This document shows positions 37,193 through 49,800 of a stretch of DNA of 64,000 bases, in pieces. Within the stretch, counting starts at the first letter, position 1. Every line of letters starts with the position of its first letter. The DNA lies in NCBI GenBank assembly GCA_013397695.1, contig VYZI01000392.1, forward strand, positions 586,129 to 650,128, in the 5' to 3' direction. Under the pieces are notes generated by a model that saw nothing but the letters and a program-made list of their open reading frames with translations, had not been told where the DNA came from and made no database searches. The DNA is from Centropus unirufus. Its lineage: Eukaryota; Chordata; Aves; Cuculiformes; Centropidae. The position numbers and the translations under genes were made by a program.

Positions 37193-40100
37193 ATGGATTG
37201 CTGGAAGGGAGCCGTCGGCCGCAGCTGGATTTTTCCCACCCTGATCATCTGCGCAAATGGATTTTTCTCCACATTGAGGCCATCAGAATCTTTTCTCACT
37301 CCTTATCTAACTGGACCAGACAAAAACCTAACGATTGAAGAGGTATGTACTAATAATTTAAGGAATAATTAAAATTAAGCATTTTGCTTAAAGCAATAAC
37401 CGAGGAGTATAACAACTTTGAATTCACTTTGGTGATTCTTTATTTAAGAAATTGATGTTTTCAGAAAAATCAGGCCAGCGAGTTCCTCTCTCCACAGAGA
37501 AGCGGCAACACTAAGCTTTGTTTATACTCGTCGTGTCATAGACCCAATGGTATAACTGGAAAACACGAGCTGGGCACACCCTCACAAAGCTAATACAAGG
37601 AACAGTTGTTCCTTCAGCGCAGCATGAAGCCAAAGTTTCTTCTAAAAAAAAAAAAGGGTATTAATGGTTTGGGTAGTTGGGGATTTTTCCCTCCCTTTTT
37701 TATTGTTTTGGTTTAAACAGAAAGGAAAATTTACTTTCTTGCATGAAATACGCAGAGGGCAGGGTAGGGTGCCCTCATTCAGATTTCAGCAAAAATCTTT
37801 AACTCAAAAAATCAGTGTATTACAGCTACTGGCATTTTCAGCCAAACTTGCCTCAGGTGAGCGAATTCCATAAGTGCCATTTAAATACTTTAAGATTCCA
37901 ATTACAGTTCAGAAAAGCAGAAGTCGTCACCCAGGAGGACGCAGTGAATCTGTTGCTCACACAACTCGCTCCAGTCAAGAGAAACAACTACGATGTTCTC
38001 CGGCATTTGAAACCTTTCCTCTTCAGTCTAAAAAAAGCGATGATGACCAGACACCCTCGCAGATCCAGTGTGACTGGAAAAGGCCTCCCAAAACCAGGCA
38101 GCTCGCACATCATGAAGGGAATGTTTTCGTTGACTTTTACCTAAAAGAAAGGGATTCCTCCCAAAGCCACCTGGGCGAGCACAGAGCTTCAGCAGCAACA
38201 AGAAATTGGACTTTCCAAGCTGAATGCAAAGCAGGGTTAAAAAGAGAGAAAGAATTTCTTTTTGGAGCATCTCTGCCAACTGGAAGCTACCAGAAGTGCT
38301 CAACCAAAGACCTCTTTACCCATTAGATTGGAATAAAATATAAATAAAATATAATGCAGTAGCGCTACCGACTCGCTGCGTGCAGTCCCAGCTCCCCCAT
38401 CAGAAGAGGGGTCTGTGGTCTTTTTTTCCTATTCTAATAGAGAACAGAAATGACACAATATGTATATGGTCACCCAAGAATTAAAACTCAATCAGCTTTC
38501 ATTTTCAGCTGCTGTAGGGAGGAGGATTTGAAGCTAGACAAGACTGTCCTCCAACACAAACACCAAGATCTGCTTTAAACCACTGCACGTCAAAGTCTGC
38601 CTTCTTCACAGGCCCTTACTAGAAATTTTAAAGCCAATCCTCCCATTTCTGTAGTGGAGCCTAGCATCGCTATCTTTGTCCCTGAAAGAATATATTTATC
38701 TTTGTAATTTAAGGCAGTTTAAGTCTGTACGATTCACATAATTCCATGTTTCCTGTCCCTACAAGGTTCGTTCAATAACATAATCAAAAACCTTCAAAAC
38801 CAACCCCTTGTGCAGCTATATATTTTTTTTAATTTTTTTAAAAAGACATTTATACTTCCTCTTTTATGCTCTTCCAGGTTACCAACCAGATTCTCCCAGT
38901 TTGGACATACTCCTACCTGGCCCTGCTCTTCCCGGTCTTCCTCATCACTGACTACGCGCGCTACAAGCCCGTCCTCCTCCTCCAAGGCGTCAGCTTCATC
39001 GTCACGTATCTCCTGCTCCTCTTCGCCCACGGGGTGCTGGCCATGCAGCTCGTGGAGTTCTTCTACGGCCTGGCAACAGCCACCGAGGTCGCCTACTACG
39101 CCTACATCTACAGCGTGGTCAGCACCGAGCGCTACCAGCGCGTGACGAGCTACTGCAGGAGCATCACCCTCGTTGCGGCCACCCTCGCGGCGGGGCTGGG
39201 GCAGCTGCTGCTCTCCTTGGCTCATGTCTCCTACTTCCACCTCAACGTCATCACTTTCACTTCCGTCTCCCTGGCTTTCCTCTCTTCCTTCGCCCTCCCA
39301 ATGCCCCAGAAGAGCATGTTCTTCCACAGGAAAGATGTCTCAGGACCTCAGAAAGCCGGGGCTCCCGTCGGCTCTGATCGGCTCTCGAGGGGTCAACTGG
39401 AAGAGGGCTCTGGACCTCCTGCCTTGGGACCAGCGCCTCTACAGCAGGTTGGCAACGCCAAGTCCCACCGTCACGTGCTCACGGTCCTGGTGCAGCTGGG
39501 CAAGGACCTGAGGGACTGCTACAGCTCCAGGAGACTTCTCTACTGGTCCCTGTGGTGGGCTCTGGCCACGGCGGGCTTTAACCAGGTCCTGAATTACGTC
39601 CAGGTGCTGTGGGACTTCAGAGCCCCCTCTCACAGCTCCGCGGTCTACAATGGCGCTGTTGAAGCGACAGCAACATTTCTGAGTAAGTAAAAAAAACCAA
39701 ACATTACTTTTCTAAGCAAGCCTGTGCGGAGAGAATCCTTTAGCAACATCTTTGGTGCCTCTTTGTCTCCTATGAGGACCAAAGTCAACAGCAGCCGCCA
39801 CCAATCCATAACACCCCAAAGAAGTGTGCGAAGCACATTTCAACTTTTTTAGTGGGAGAAGCATTAAATAATTAAAAAATAAAATAGCATTAGCATTAAA
39901 AAATATCTAGATGTAAGCTTTTCCTCCTTAGGAGAGTCTCATTCCAGAATGTGTTGAGAATTTCAGTTCACATCTCCCTTCAGACAATGAACTCAACCCC
40001 ACGTAAAGAGCCAAAAAAACCCTGGACAACACCACCTTGCCTGTTCCTCCCCGAAATCCACCTTAGGCCAGGTGGATTGAGAATTAGAAGAGCTTGTGAA

Positions 40101-42923
40101 CACACACACTGCCCTAGGTGGTCTGTTTAGAGAGCAGAATAAAGATAATTTCAGGACGAGGGCATCTGAACAAACATTCTGGCTGCATCTGGATCCCAAC
40201 CAATGACTTTGGCTGCGGGACACAAGGAAAGGCAGAGAGCCCTGGAATGGTGCAGCCTTTAGATAACAATTGATCTTAGGAATGTGCGTGAAGACCTCAA
40301 GGGAAGGAATAAGGAAGGTGGAGCCAAACTGCAAAATTTTAGCAGAGCCTGTTGCAACAGGACAACGGGTGATGTTTTTTTAGCTAGAAGAGGGAAGATT
40401 GAGACTAGAGAGAAGGAAGAGATTTATATTTATTTTTTTCTTACAATGAGGGTAGTGAAACACCAAAACAGGCTGCCCAGAGAGATGGCAGACACCCTGG
40501 GAAGGCAGATTCCTGGAAATATCCAAGGTCAGGCTGGACCAGGCTCTGAAGAACCTGATCTGGTTGAAGATGTCCCCACTCACGGCAGGTGATGTTGGAC
40601 TGGGTGGCCTTTAAAGGTCCCTTCCGACCCAAACTGTTTGATTGTTTTTCTTAAAAAAAAAAAAAAAAAAAAAAGAGCTGGATAAGCTTCCTACAGTTAT
40701 TTCTCTATTTCTGCAGAACTGAGATAGGGAGAAGTAAACCTCATCATTATTACAGAGACAAAACCAAAAACCAACCTGAAGGCACTGGGGTGTGTTGCTC
40801 TCTATTGCACTCGAGTAAAGGCTTTTGCTGTGTGCCATGGTCAATAAGGCATTAGCAATTGCAGATCATAACATTTTTCACCATAAAAACAAAATGATGC
40901 TTTCATAAAAATGCAAGTGTAATAGATTTTAGTCTGATAAAAACATTTATATGAAGGAATTAAACCCTATTACGCAAGTTTTGGCAGAAAATGCTTGGTG
41001 GAATTCTTCTGTTCTTCGCTCACAACTGTCAAAAAAAATGGATTAAAAAGACCACGGGGTCCTTCAATTCGTGAAGGTTCTTTAAGCAAGGAGGAAAAAC
41101 CAAACCAACGAATCCCACACCATTAAGAGCAAATAAGCCACGGGGCTACCAAAGCCCACTTTGACCAGGCCAGCCTCAAGGACTCCCAGTGTGAACATTC
41201 CCACCGCTTTGCAATGGCTCTTGGAGGAGAACATTTCAGAGGTTTTAATTATTATCTCGAAATGTTTAGGTTCCGCAACGGCCATGGCAGTTGGATACGT
41301 CCACGTGAACTGGGATCTTTGTGGAGAACTGGCTTTGGGAATTTTCTCGGCAATGGATGCCGGTTCTCTGTTTCTCATGCACTTCAGCAACGACATCTGG
41401 GCGTGTTATGCTGGATACGTCGTGTTTAAAGCATGCTACACGCTCCTTATAACAATAGCGACGTAAGTATCGAACCCAACTGTTATAATTAAATTGATTT
41501 AATCCAGTGATACGCTTTAGACTATTCAAATTCTATTGCAAGTTTCCCTAAAAATGAGATTGAGTCGGGTTTCTAGCTTATGTGAAACTATTCTAAAAAT
41601 TATGAATTAACCGTTGCACTCTGTTACTCCGAGTCAGAAGAGCTCATGGGGCACTCAGGTGCTCAGTGATCTACACGTACGTATTCTGTAAATGATCAAG
41701 TGAACATCCAAAGGTCTTCCCGTAGGAAAGGTATCCGCTCCAATAAGTCAAAGCTAAGTGGGATGCCAAAAATTGCCAAAGCCAGAAAAAAAAAAAAACG
41801 AACAAAAAAAAAACCAAACCATAAGGCTTTCTGCCAAAATGAAGCTGTTAAAGCTTAATAGCTGAGATTGGAAACATTTTTTCCATTTAATGTGCCCATT
41901 AAATCGTTCCCTAACTCCATCCCGCAACCCAACTGCAACCGCCCTGGCTGTCCCTGGCTCAGCTGAGCTGCCTTCCTTCCAGGTTCCGGATCGCCGTCAA
42001 CCTGAGCATGGAGCGCTACGCCCTCATGTTTGGCTTCAACAACTTCGTGGCGCTGCTGATCCAGACCATTTTAACTGTTGTAGTGGTAGATTCCAAAGGT
42101 CTGGGACTGGATATCAGCACCCAGGTAAGCTGGGTTACCCGCGCTGCTCTCCGAGGGTCCCAATCCTTGACCAGCACGAGGGGGGACACGGGGGGATGTG
42201 CTGGCCGAGTTACTTGAATTGCGGGCTCATTTCAGTAGGCATTAAAACTTACTCGTCTTCCAGCCCTGCCAACCCCACATTTCTGTCATATATTCATGCA
42301 GAAGGGAGAGACCTGCACTAATGAGGAGGGTTTTATTTCATCTAAAAGTTTACTATCCGCAGTTTTACTGGCGACGTGCCCTAGCCAAAACCAGTAAGGA
42401 AGCTGAAAAGCCCTCTGTGGGTCCGGGACCAGCGTCATCGCAAGTTGCACTGCTTCACTGGATTCAGCTTTATTTTACTGTAATTCTGAAAATTAACTAA
42501 TCTCACGATGCCGTTACATTTCTCAATTTAAAGTTTAAATTTATACACTGAATTAGGCCCAAGTTTCCAGATTTCATCTTTTCAAAGAGACAAAGGGCAC
42601 GGCAGCTGCCTTCCTCCTTCAGGAGGCAGAAGCACAGAAAGGGATAACGGGATGAATTACAGCAGCCAGACTCCTTGAGTCCTTTCAAGGATGAATCATT
42701 TCAGGGCCTGGGTGTCAGGGAAGGGAAGGCAGGAGTAGAGGAACAACCTCCTAACAGCAAAATCAGTTTTTGACGACTCCTTCCTATCTTCTTTTCCCAG
42801 TTTCTCATTTACGGCAGCTACTTTGCATTCATAGCTGGGATTTTCCTGGCCAGGAGCACGTACACCTTGGCCTCCACCAAGTGCAGGGACACCAGTGCGA
42901 CTGGGGGAAGCGCCGAGCAGTGA
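37193..42923 (+). CDS. SLC19A3-like thiamine transporter (copy 2), complete tandem duplicate
   Basis: Second SLC19-family carrier gene with the same structure as copy 1. Coding exons: 37193-37342, 38878-39682, 41270-41462, 41983-42124 and 42801-42923; the first four match copy 1 in length exactly. Total 1413 nt, 470 aa, no frameshift or premature stop. It starts MDCWKGAVGRSW. TM1 is IICANGFFSTLRPSESF, with P33 of copy 1 replaced by S. Equivalents of human G23, E32, W59, E110 and Y113 and the N45-L-T sequon are kept, so thiamine-type transport is plausible. Coding exon 3 (SATAMAVGYVHVNWDL) is closer to human SLC19A3 than copy 1 is. The C-terminal tail is 20 residues shorter and ends TGGSAEQ. 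Identity to copy 1 is about 66% in coding exon 1, 98% in exon 2 and 73% in exon 3 (protein). Expression is unknown. Confidence 0.94.
40315..40674 (+). mobile_element. CR1 LINE 3' end followed by A-run, in copy 2 intron
   Basis: Shows gagggtagtgaaacaccaaa, caggctgcccagagagatgg, then gatgttggactgggtggcct and cccttccgacccaaactgtt, a typical CR1 end. An A-run of more than 20 nt at about 40651-40674 follows. It lies between coding exons 2 and 3 of SLC19A3 copy 2 and has no counterpart in copy 1. Confidence 0.9.
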
Positions 42924-43069
42924 CACTGGAGACACAGAGCGTGGTGGCACAGCACAAGAGGCTGAGCCATGGATGAGAAAAACACTGAATCGAGCGAGAC
43001 CGGGCAATGGGGAAGAGGCGAGCCTATGGTATGAGGAGCTTTCTCTATGGGAGGACACATTTTGCCCAT

Positions 43070-43414
43070 TTTATTCATTAATAACTTAATACCAAACAAA
43101 CCTCAGTCTTCTATTTCAACCCAAATTCAGTGATCTGACACCAGCGAACACAAGCAAATCCATGCAGGTGCTTAAACCCCAGAACAGAACAGCTTATGGA
43201 ACAAAACCTTCCACCTCCAACTTCTGCTGATTATTTCAATTAAAGGCAATTTAGTCATAGACACAAGACGTTCAGACATACCTGGGGAAGCTGAAGAAGC
43301 AGTTGACGGTCAACACGATCTGTTGGACAGCTTGCTACAAGCAGACTTTTGAAAACTCAACACTTCAATTGGACATTGCGGCATGCTTTTTTAAAGTACG
43401 TTAATAGCAATAAA
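43070..43414. terminator. Candidate poly(A) signals of both convergent genes
   Basis: AATAAA on the plus strand at 43409-43414 is about 490 nt after the SLC19A3 copy 2 stop. On the minus strand AATAAA at 43070-43075 could end a long AGFG1 3' UTR. If both were used, the transcripts would overlap tail to tail. Confidence 0.35.
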
Positions 43415-46400
43415 CCATTTTTCTCCGGAAGACATTCCTTTTCACATTCCGAGGTGGATAACTGCAGTGCTGCAAGGCAGAGCAGTACTGCGGCTTTAGC
43501 TCACAAGCAGCCAAAGGCAGCTGACTCCACGCAGACCATCTGCTCCCTCGGAAACATTAAGTTATAGCAATGTAAGGGACACACATCATTATATACAGAT
43601 AAACAACTACTGATGCAGCGACAGACGTACGGCAAGTTTGTTCGAGATGCACAAATGTAACACAAACAACAAACCCCCCCCCTCTGTGGGCCTGTCTTGA
43701 TAAGCACAGGCATTATGTCTGATAACTGCCATGACCCACGCTCACTTACCTCTGGAAGAAAAAACCCGATGCTTCAGTTTCTATACAGTCTTACATAATG
43801 CAATTAAAAGATAATTAGGGAATGGTCTGGCAACTGGGTTCAATCACATCCACTTTGGACGCAGCTGTATCAGAGAGCAGCAAACCCCACCGTGTTCCTT
43901 CACCACCTTACAGATGTGTCAAGGAGTCAGAAGTAACCCCTGCTTCCCCCACTTCAGCTCACAACAAAGTAAAAATCATTAATTCCTTTAAAAACATGCT
44001 TTTAAACGCTCCTTGAGCTCACTTGTATGCCCCAGCAAGTTCTTCCTTCTCGAGAGCAGAATACTTGCATCGCACCTATAATTCTCTTTCAGCATTTCCA
44101 AGGGAATTTATTCCTTTTCAATTTAATTTCTTGCCTCAGTATTTGTTTCAATACGGCGCCTGGCAGTTTGCAACCATTGAACACCTCTGAAATGCAGCAA
44201 CTGGGCATCACACCTGCCGCACCGCATCTTCTTACTCAAATATTTTAATTCTTAACATGTCAAGTTTTATCTAGAATGACTCCAAATTAATTCCCGCATA
44301 AGAGGACTAAAATTAAAGTGAAGCACTTTGATGCTGAAGCAGAAGATAACTGGGAAGGTAGAAGAAACTTAACTTTCTGGCAGCAACACCAGTTGCGTGA
44401 GCAATTGTGTGAACAACTGCAGGGATTTCTGAGACAAAAACGTTTACAATCGGAAGAAAACAATTCATTTTGTGAATTTAGTTAAAAATCTAATCAACCA
44501 AGCAGCTCTGGTGTGAGCTGCTGCTCAATATACAAGACTCTAAACAATAAAAGCTCTTCAGCTACTCGTCTGGATCAAACTTGGTGAACTTCGAACTTTT
44601 ACACCACTTCAAGTTGCCAACCCAAATTGCATTCGAGGTAGTTATGAAACAACAGGAATTCCATCATTCCTGCAGCACAATCTCAAACTACACGCCCTGC
44701 ATTCCTTAAACAAACTTCACAATCTCTTGGCAGGAATCTGCTTCATCCAGATCCGATTGATGATTGCAATACAGACCAAGCTCATGAGCCCTTGCCCAAA
44801 GCCCAGTTTACATCCATTTCGGTGAAGAGAGCGCAGGGCTGTTCCCCATCCACAAAGCTGTTCATCCTGAGGAGACACCTGGTTGATTTGGTCCAGTTCC
44901 CTGCAATAAGCATATTTAATTGTTCCACAAGTTCTTCTCTACCCTGGAGTTCCCCACTCGTGTCACAGCCCCCAAACACGCCAGGTCAACAGGGAGGAAC
45001 TGCAGCTGTTTACGCTATGCCAGAAACAAGTGGTGAGCAGAAGGGCATCACTCACATGTAGAAGCCCTCAAGAGCTGAGGATTTCTTTAGCCAATTTCCC
45101 ACAGAACCTCAGGCATTAAACTACCTGCCATAGCCTGCTCTGATGAGCAGTCCTCATCAGAATGACAAGGCAGGATTCACGACTGCAAAAATACATCAAT
45201 AGGACGAAACCAGGCAACTAAGCGAGGAGCGCTGCTGCAAGCAGCTTGTTTGGCACCTCCAAAGCTTCAAACAGAAGCTTGGATGCAGATAGTGCTGCCC
45301 GTATTCAGATATGGATAAAGAGTAGAAATCAAACGCATTGGTAGAAGAGTCCTCCAACTGCCCCAGGAAGCAGCAGCTCGGACATTCAGGCAGTCAGTTC
45401 CAAGTGTCTCCTTTTCCAAGAAGTCTTTACCTTCCAGAACTTCTGCCCTTGTCCCAAATGGGCTTGCACATCCTTTTCTCAAAAATCACCCTGATCTCAT
45501 TTATTTCTGTTACCTTGAAGGCTGTTAGATTTGATTCTCCAGCTGCCCAGAAGCTTTCTTAAGCTTGCACTTGAACTTAAGCTTCGTTATTTATGCGTCT
45601 GTAACACCATCACCAACTGCTCCAATAGAGTAAGAGCTTGCTTAAGCTTTCTCACTATTACAGACTAGACAAGCCAGACATTTCACGCCTATAAATTCCA
45701 TTCTAGGATGGCAGGAAACATTACAGAAAATAAAAAAATCAGCCAATTTAATCTTCCCCAGGAGGTCTTACTAATACATAACTTTTTTTAGTAAGAAGAG
45801 TGCTATTCCATCTGTGGAACCTTAGCCTCTACCACAGATCCTGTTCTAATTGTAACTAAGTCTTCCTCAAAGCCCATCCTTACCTCCCCATCATTAGGTG
45901 TCTTTTGCCGCCAACCATTTCCACAGTAACCAGCTTCCTTGGTGCTTCCAGTGTCCTTCCGTCACAGCTATTGTCGAGATAATCCACATTCATTTAACAT
46001 TTTCCAGCTCAATAGGTCACTCCACTTGAGCCAGAACAAGCCGAATCACAAGGACACCAAGAAAGATATCCAAGAGAGGCACCTGGAAATATTAAGCTTT
46101 ACCTCAACTCGAAGCAGATTGCGTTCGATAACTCCTCAGTGAGAGTCAATACAGACACTTTAGCCCCATAAAATGCACAGAAATAAGGCTACACAATTGT
46201 TTTTTTCTAATATTTATTTTTTTTCACCTGCAAACTGTAGCAAAACATGATCAGCTTTATTATGCAGACAGGTCTCCCTCTAACATTAGAGATTTAGGCA
46301 TGTATAAGTAGAAGAGCTCTTAGGAAAGAAAACATTTTGAGAAATGAACAAACCTTCAATTTAACTTCATGACTTCCAATACCAACGGTTAAAGTGATGC

Positions 46401-46765
46401 AGCTCATTCATTCCAAGAGATACGACAGCACCTTAAAGTGGCTGATCTATTTCCCAGTAACATTTTTTCACATAACAATGTGTTAAAGTTACAAATACTG
46501 ATATGCACAAATAGCTATTTTCTAAGAAAAATATGTACAGTACTGCAGCATAATGAATGTGGTATCTGCAATAACTTATTAGCCAATTGTAATATACATG
46601 ATACCGCTACTTTGTACCTGCCAGCTCACAGGTTCAAGGATGTTACCACAGCCCTCTGGTTTGCACGTTATTACCTGGTGGGGGGGGGGTGTGTTCATTT
46701 TCTTGGGTTTCGTGTACTTATTTGTTTTAAACCTTTTTTTCTTTTAAAGATACACAATGCAGGCT
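43415..46765. other. Probable distal AGFG1 3' UTR or intergenic sequence
   Basis: Unique sequence without a recognised exon or repeat. Several minus-strand AATAAA signals occur (46213-46218, 46256-46261). Mammalian AGFG1 has a long 3' UTR as I recall, so much of this may be transcribed from the minus strand. Confidence 0.4.
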
Positions 46766-46777
46766 TTTATTTTTATT
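46766..46777 (-). terminator. AGFG1: Proximal tandem poly(A) signals of AGFG1
   Basis: Two abutting AATAAA hexamers on the minus strand (46766-46771 and 46772-46777), about 120-130 nt after the AGFG1 stop. They could define a short 3' UTR form. Confidence 0.5.
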
Positions 46778-46895
46778 TCTTAAAGACTTCTTTTGTGTTT
46801 AAAGCTAATATCAGTGAAACAAGACAACAGTGCAAGAGGCGCAGAGATGTTATGTGACCACATAAAGAGTTCTTTTGGGTAAAGTGTCTATAAGG

Positions 46896-49800
46896 CTATA
46901 AGAAAGGATTGGTTGATGAGCTTCCCGTTGGAAATTGTCCTGTTGGTGCACCAGCCTGGGGGAACAGAAAAGACGGAAATTAAGGCAAGCATTTAAGATC
47001 TTTTTCTCCCTGTATTGTCAATCATAAAATGCAGGGTATATAAAAGAAAATCTATAAGGAAATATTTCTGGTTTATGTCGCAGTCCCTTTTTTTGGTGGT
47101 TTTCTGAAACCACACCATTGTTAGAGCAAGGCAGGCAAGAACCTTTGTTTTTATATGCCCAGAGAGGTGGTAGATCCCTGGAAACATTCAAGGTCAGGTC
47201 GGATGGAACTCTGAGCAACCTGATGTGGTTGAAGATGTCCCTGGCTCACTGCAGGGGTGGGAAGTAAATGACCTTAATAGTCCTTTCCGACCCAAACCAT
47301 TCCGTGATTCTATGATCTGAACAGCCTTACAAGTGCCACGACATGGTAATATTCAATCACATTTAGGAGACTGACAAGGCTGCTTTCCCCTATGTGAAGC
47401 AAAACATATCTTTGGCTCTAAATTAAGGGCTACAGATGACGCCTCTTCAGACATACAGAAGTTATTAATATCATGCCACAACTCACTTACCATAAAAGGG
47501 TTACTAGATACTCCAACAGCTGCAACTTGTCCAAAAGGAGTTACTACAGGCTTTGCCTGTCCAAATGCAGCAAAACCTGCTCCTTGGAAAAAGAAGTGAG
47601 AATTATTAACACTGGTAATCAATGTTAAGGAGTTCCTTGCTGCAGCCCCCACATAAAAACAAGCGGGAGCTTGGACTGCAAGGTGGGTCCGACTGAAACA
47701 CCAGCAGGAAGGGAAGTTTAGAAAAATATGGCTGGCGTTTGTTTTCAGCTGTTCAGAACAAATCCATCTCCAATTTCTACATATGCCCTTTTCTCTATGC
47801 TATTTTATTATTTAAATTTCGGGAGAAAACTTCCCAATTTCCCCTTGCCTGCATTTTTTGAGATTAGAGAAAGTGTTATAATTGGTCGCAGACACTCCAA
47901 AAATGAAGAAAAAGCAATCCTTCTTGCATAAAACCCCTTCAAGCCTGGCAATGCTTACAATTTTAGTTATTTTTCCAATACTTCAAATTCAGATTAAGGA
48001 TAAAGGTCAGTAATGTCATTGCACACAGCCAAGTCAGAAAGCTCAACTACAGAGCCAGAGTGCGGGAACCCTCAATCCATGCTATTATCAGGTTCATACA
48101 GAAACAAATACGCACCCATTATTGCTCACGTACACACAGATCATTTTATCGAGGTTGCCGATTTAAATACGATTAACCAAAACGTACAAACCTACCATTT
48201 GGCTGCTGAGCAAAAGCAGTCTGTTGAGGGAAAGCTGCCTGGGTTGGGAACGTGGGCTGCTGGAAGTTGCCACTAAAACTAGTAGGAAGACTGTAGGAGG
48301 CAGGAGTTCCAAATCCTGCAGGCATGCTCAGGGATGCAGTACCAAATGTTGCTGCTGGTAGGCAAAAAATAACATTCAATTATTTGTAGGAAATGGCTTT
48401 TTTTCAGGAAAAGAATTACTACAACGTCACATTAAGAAACGTCTCTTAACGCCTCAGTGACTCTACAAAAGTTAAGTTCAACTTCTACAGCCACTGATTT
48501 GTTAGCTTGGATCACAACAAATTCAGTGCGTAATTTATGTTTGCACTTAAAAATGAATGGAATAATTTCCAATTTACTCGATCCAGCATGTTCAGGTATA
48601 CTTTCTGAAAAAGAAAGTATTCTCTCAGTTCTCTACGTTAACATATACCTCCCCCAGAGCTTTTCCAGCAAAAGGCTGTACATGTCAGAAGCAGGCACTT
48701 CAGGCAGTGGGAGCCCCTCTGCTTTTCTCCCCCTGAGAAAAGCACGGAAGGATTTTCCTACATCAAGGTGCATTACAGGAAGTCGTGAGTCAAAAAAAGC
48801 CCCAGCCCATAAGGGATACATGCATCCCCTTCTCTCTTCACCCCGTCCTCAATGTCAATTGAAAGGAAATTCTGACCATGCACATTATTCGCCCACAAAA
48901 TTCCTATTGCAAATGCTTCTGACGCTCAGGTAAGACTTTAAACACCCCATCCCACCCAGCCCCCCCCAACTTTTCATCTGATTCTCTGCTGAACATTTCA
49001 AGGAAAGAACACACAGCTCCTATGCAATTCCACATGCCTTCAGCAAATAAACAGGAGCACTTCAAGTGCAAGAATGGAGTAACAAAACCATTATTCAGTC
49101 TTTTGGGAATTATGCTTGAATGGAGAAACATATAGGAGGTTTTTTGGTACAAATACAGATACCAGGTGTTTTATTCCAGTTAAACATCACACAGGAGTTT
49201 TCTTTGAAACAGCACAAGGTGGATGTTATGCAAACTCAACTGTTTTAAAAATATATATTTAACGACTGTAGCTTAACAGTTGAAAAATTGATCCCAAAAA
49301 TACTCAAGGGCGAGACATTATACGTACATAAACTGTTGACAAAGAATGCGATAAAATACCAACATTGTTCTGGAGTTACAGTTAGAGAAGCTGTTCAACA
49401 GGAAAACTTGCTAAACGGCAAACAGAAGCACAACAGAATGAGCAGCGACTTGGGATATCCCAAAAGGCCAAGTTACCATGGGCAGAAGAAAAGAGTCACT
49501 CAGTTTGTTCCGTTCTATTGTGACCATGGATGATATCAATAATGGTTTTGTTTTAGTTGCTTAATAGTTTGTCTATGTATGCCCTTCTCTCCCTTCAGCC
49601 AGTTGCCAAATGCCCACGCTCAGTCCATTTTAAACAATGGAAAGCCTTCCAAAGTTCTACGTGCAGAGAACCAGATAGCTGTCAATAAGCTTTTACAAGC
49701 AAGAACAATTAGCCACAAGAAACTCGATACCAAATGTGGCCACCTACCAAAATGAGCCTGAGGAAATATGTGAGAGTGCATTGCTCCCGAGAGGCCTTAT

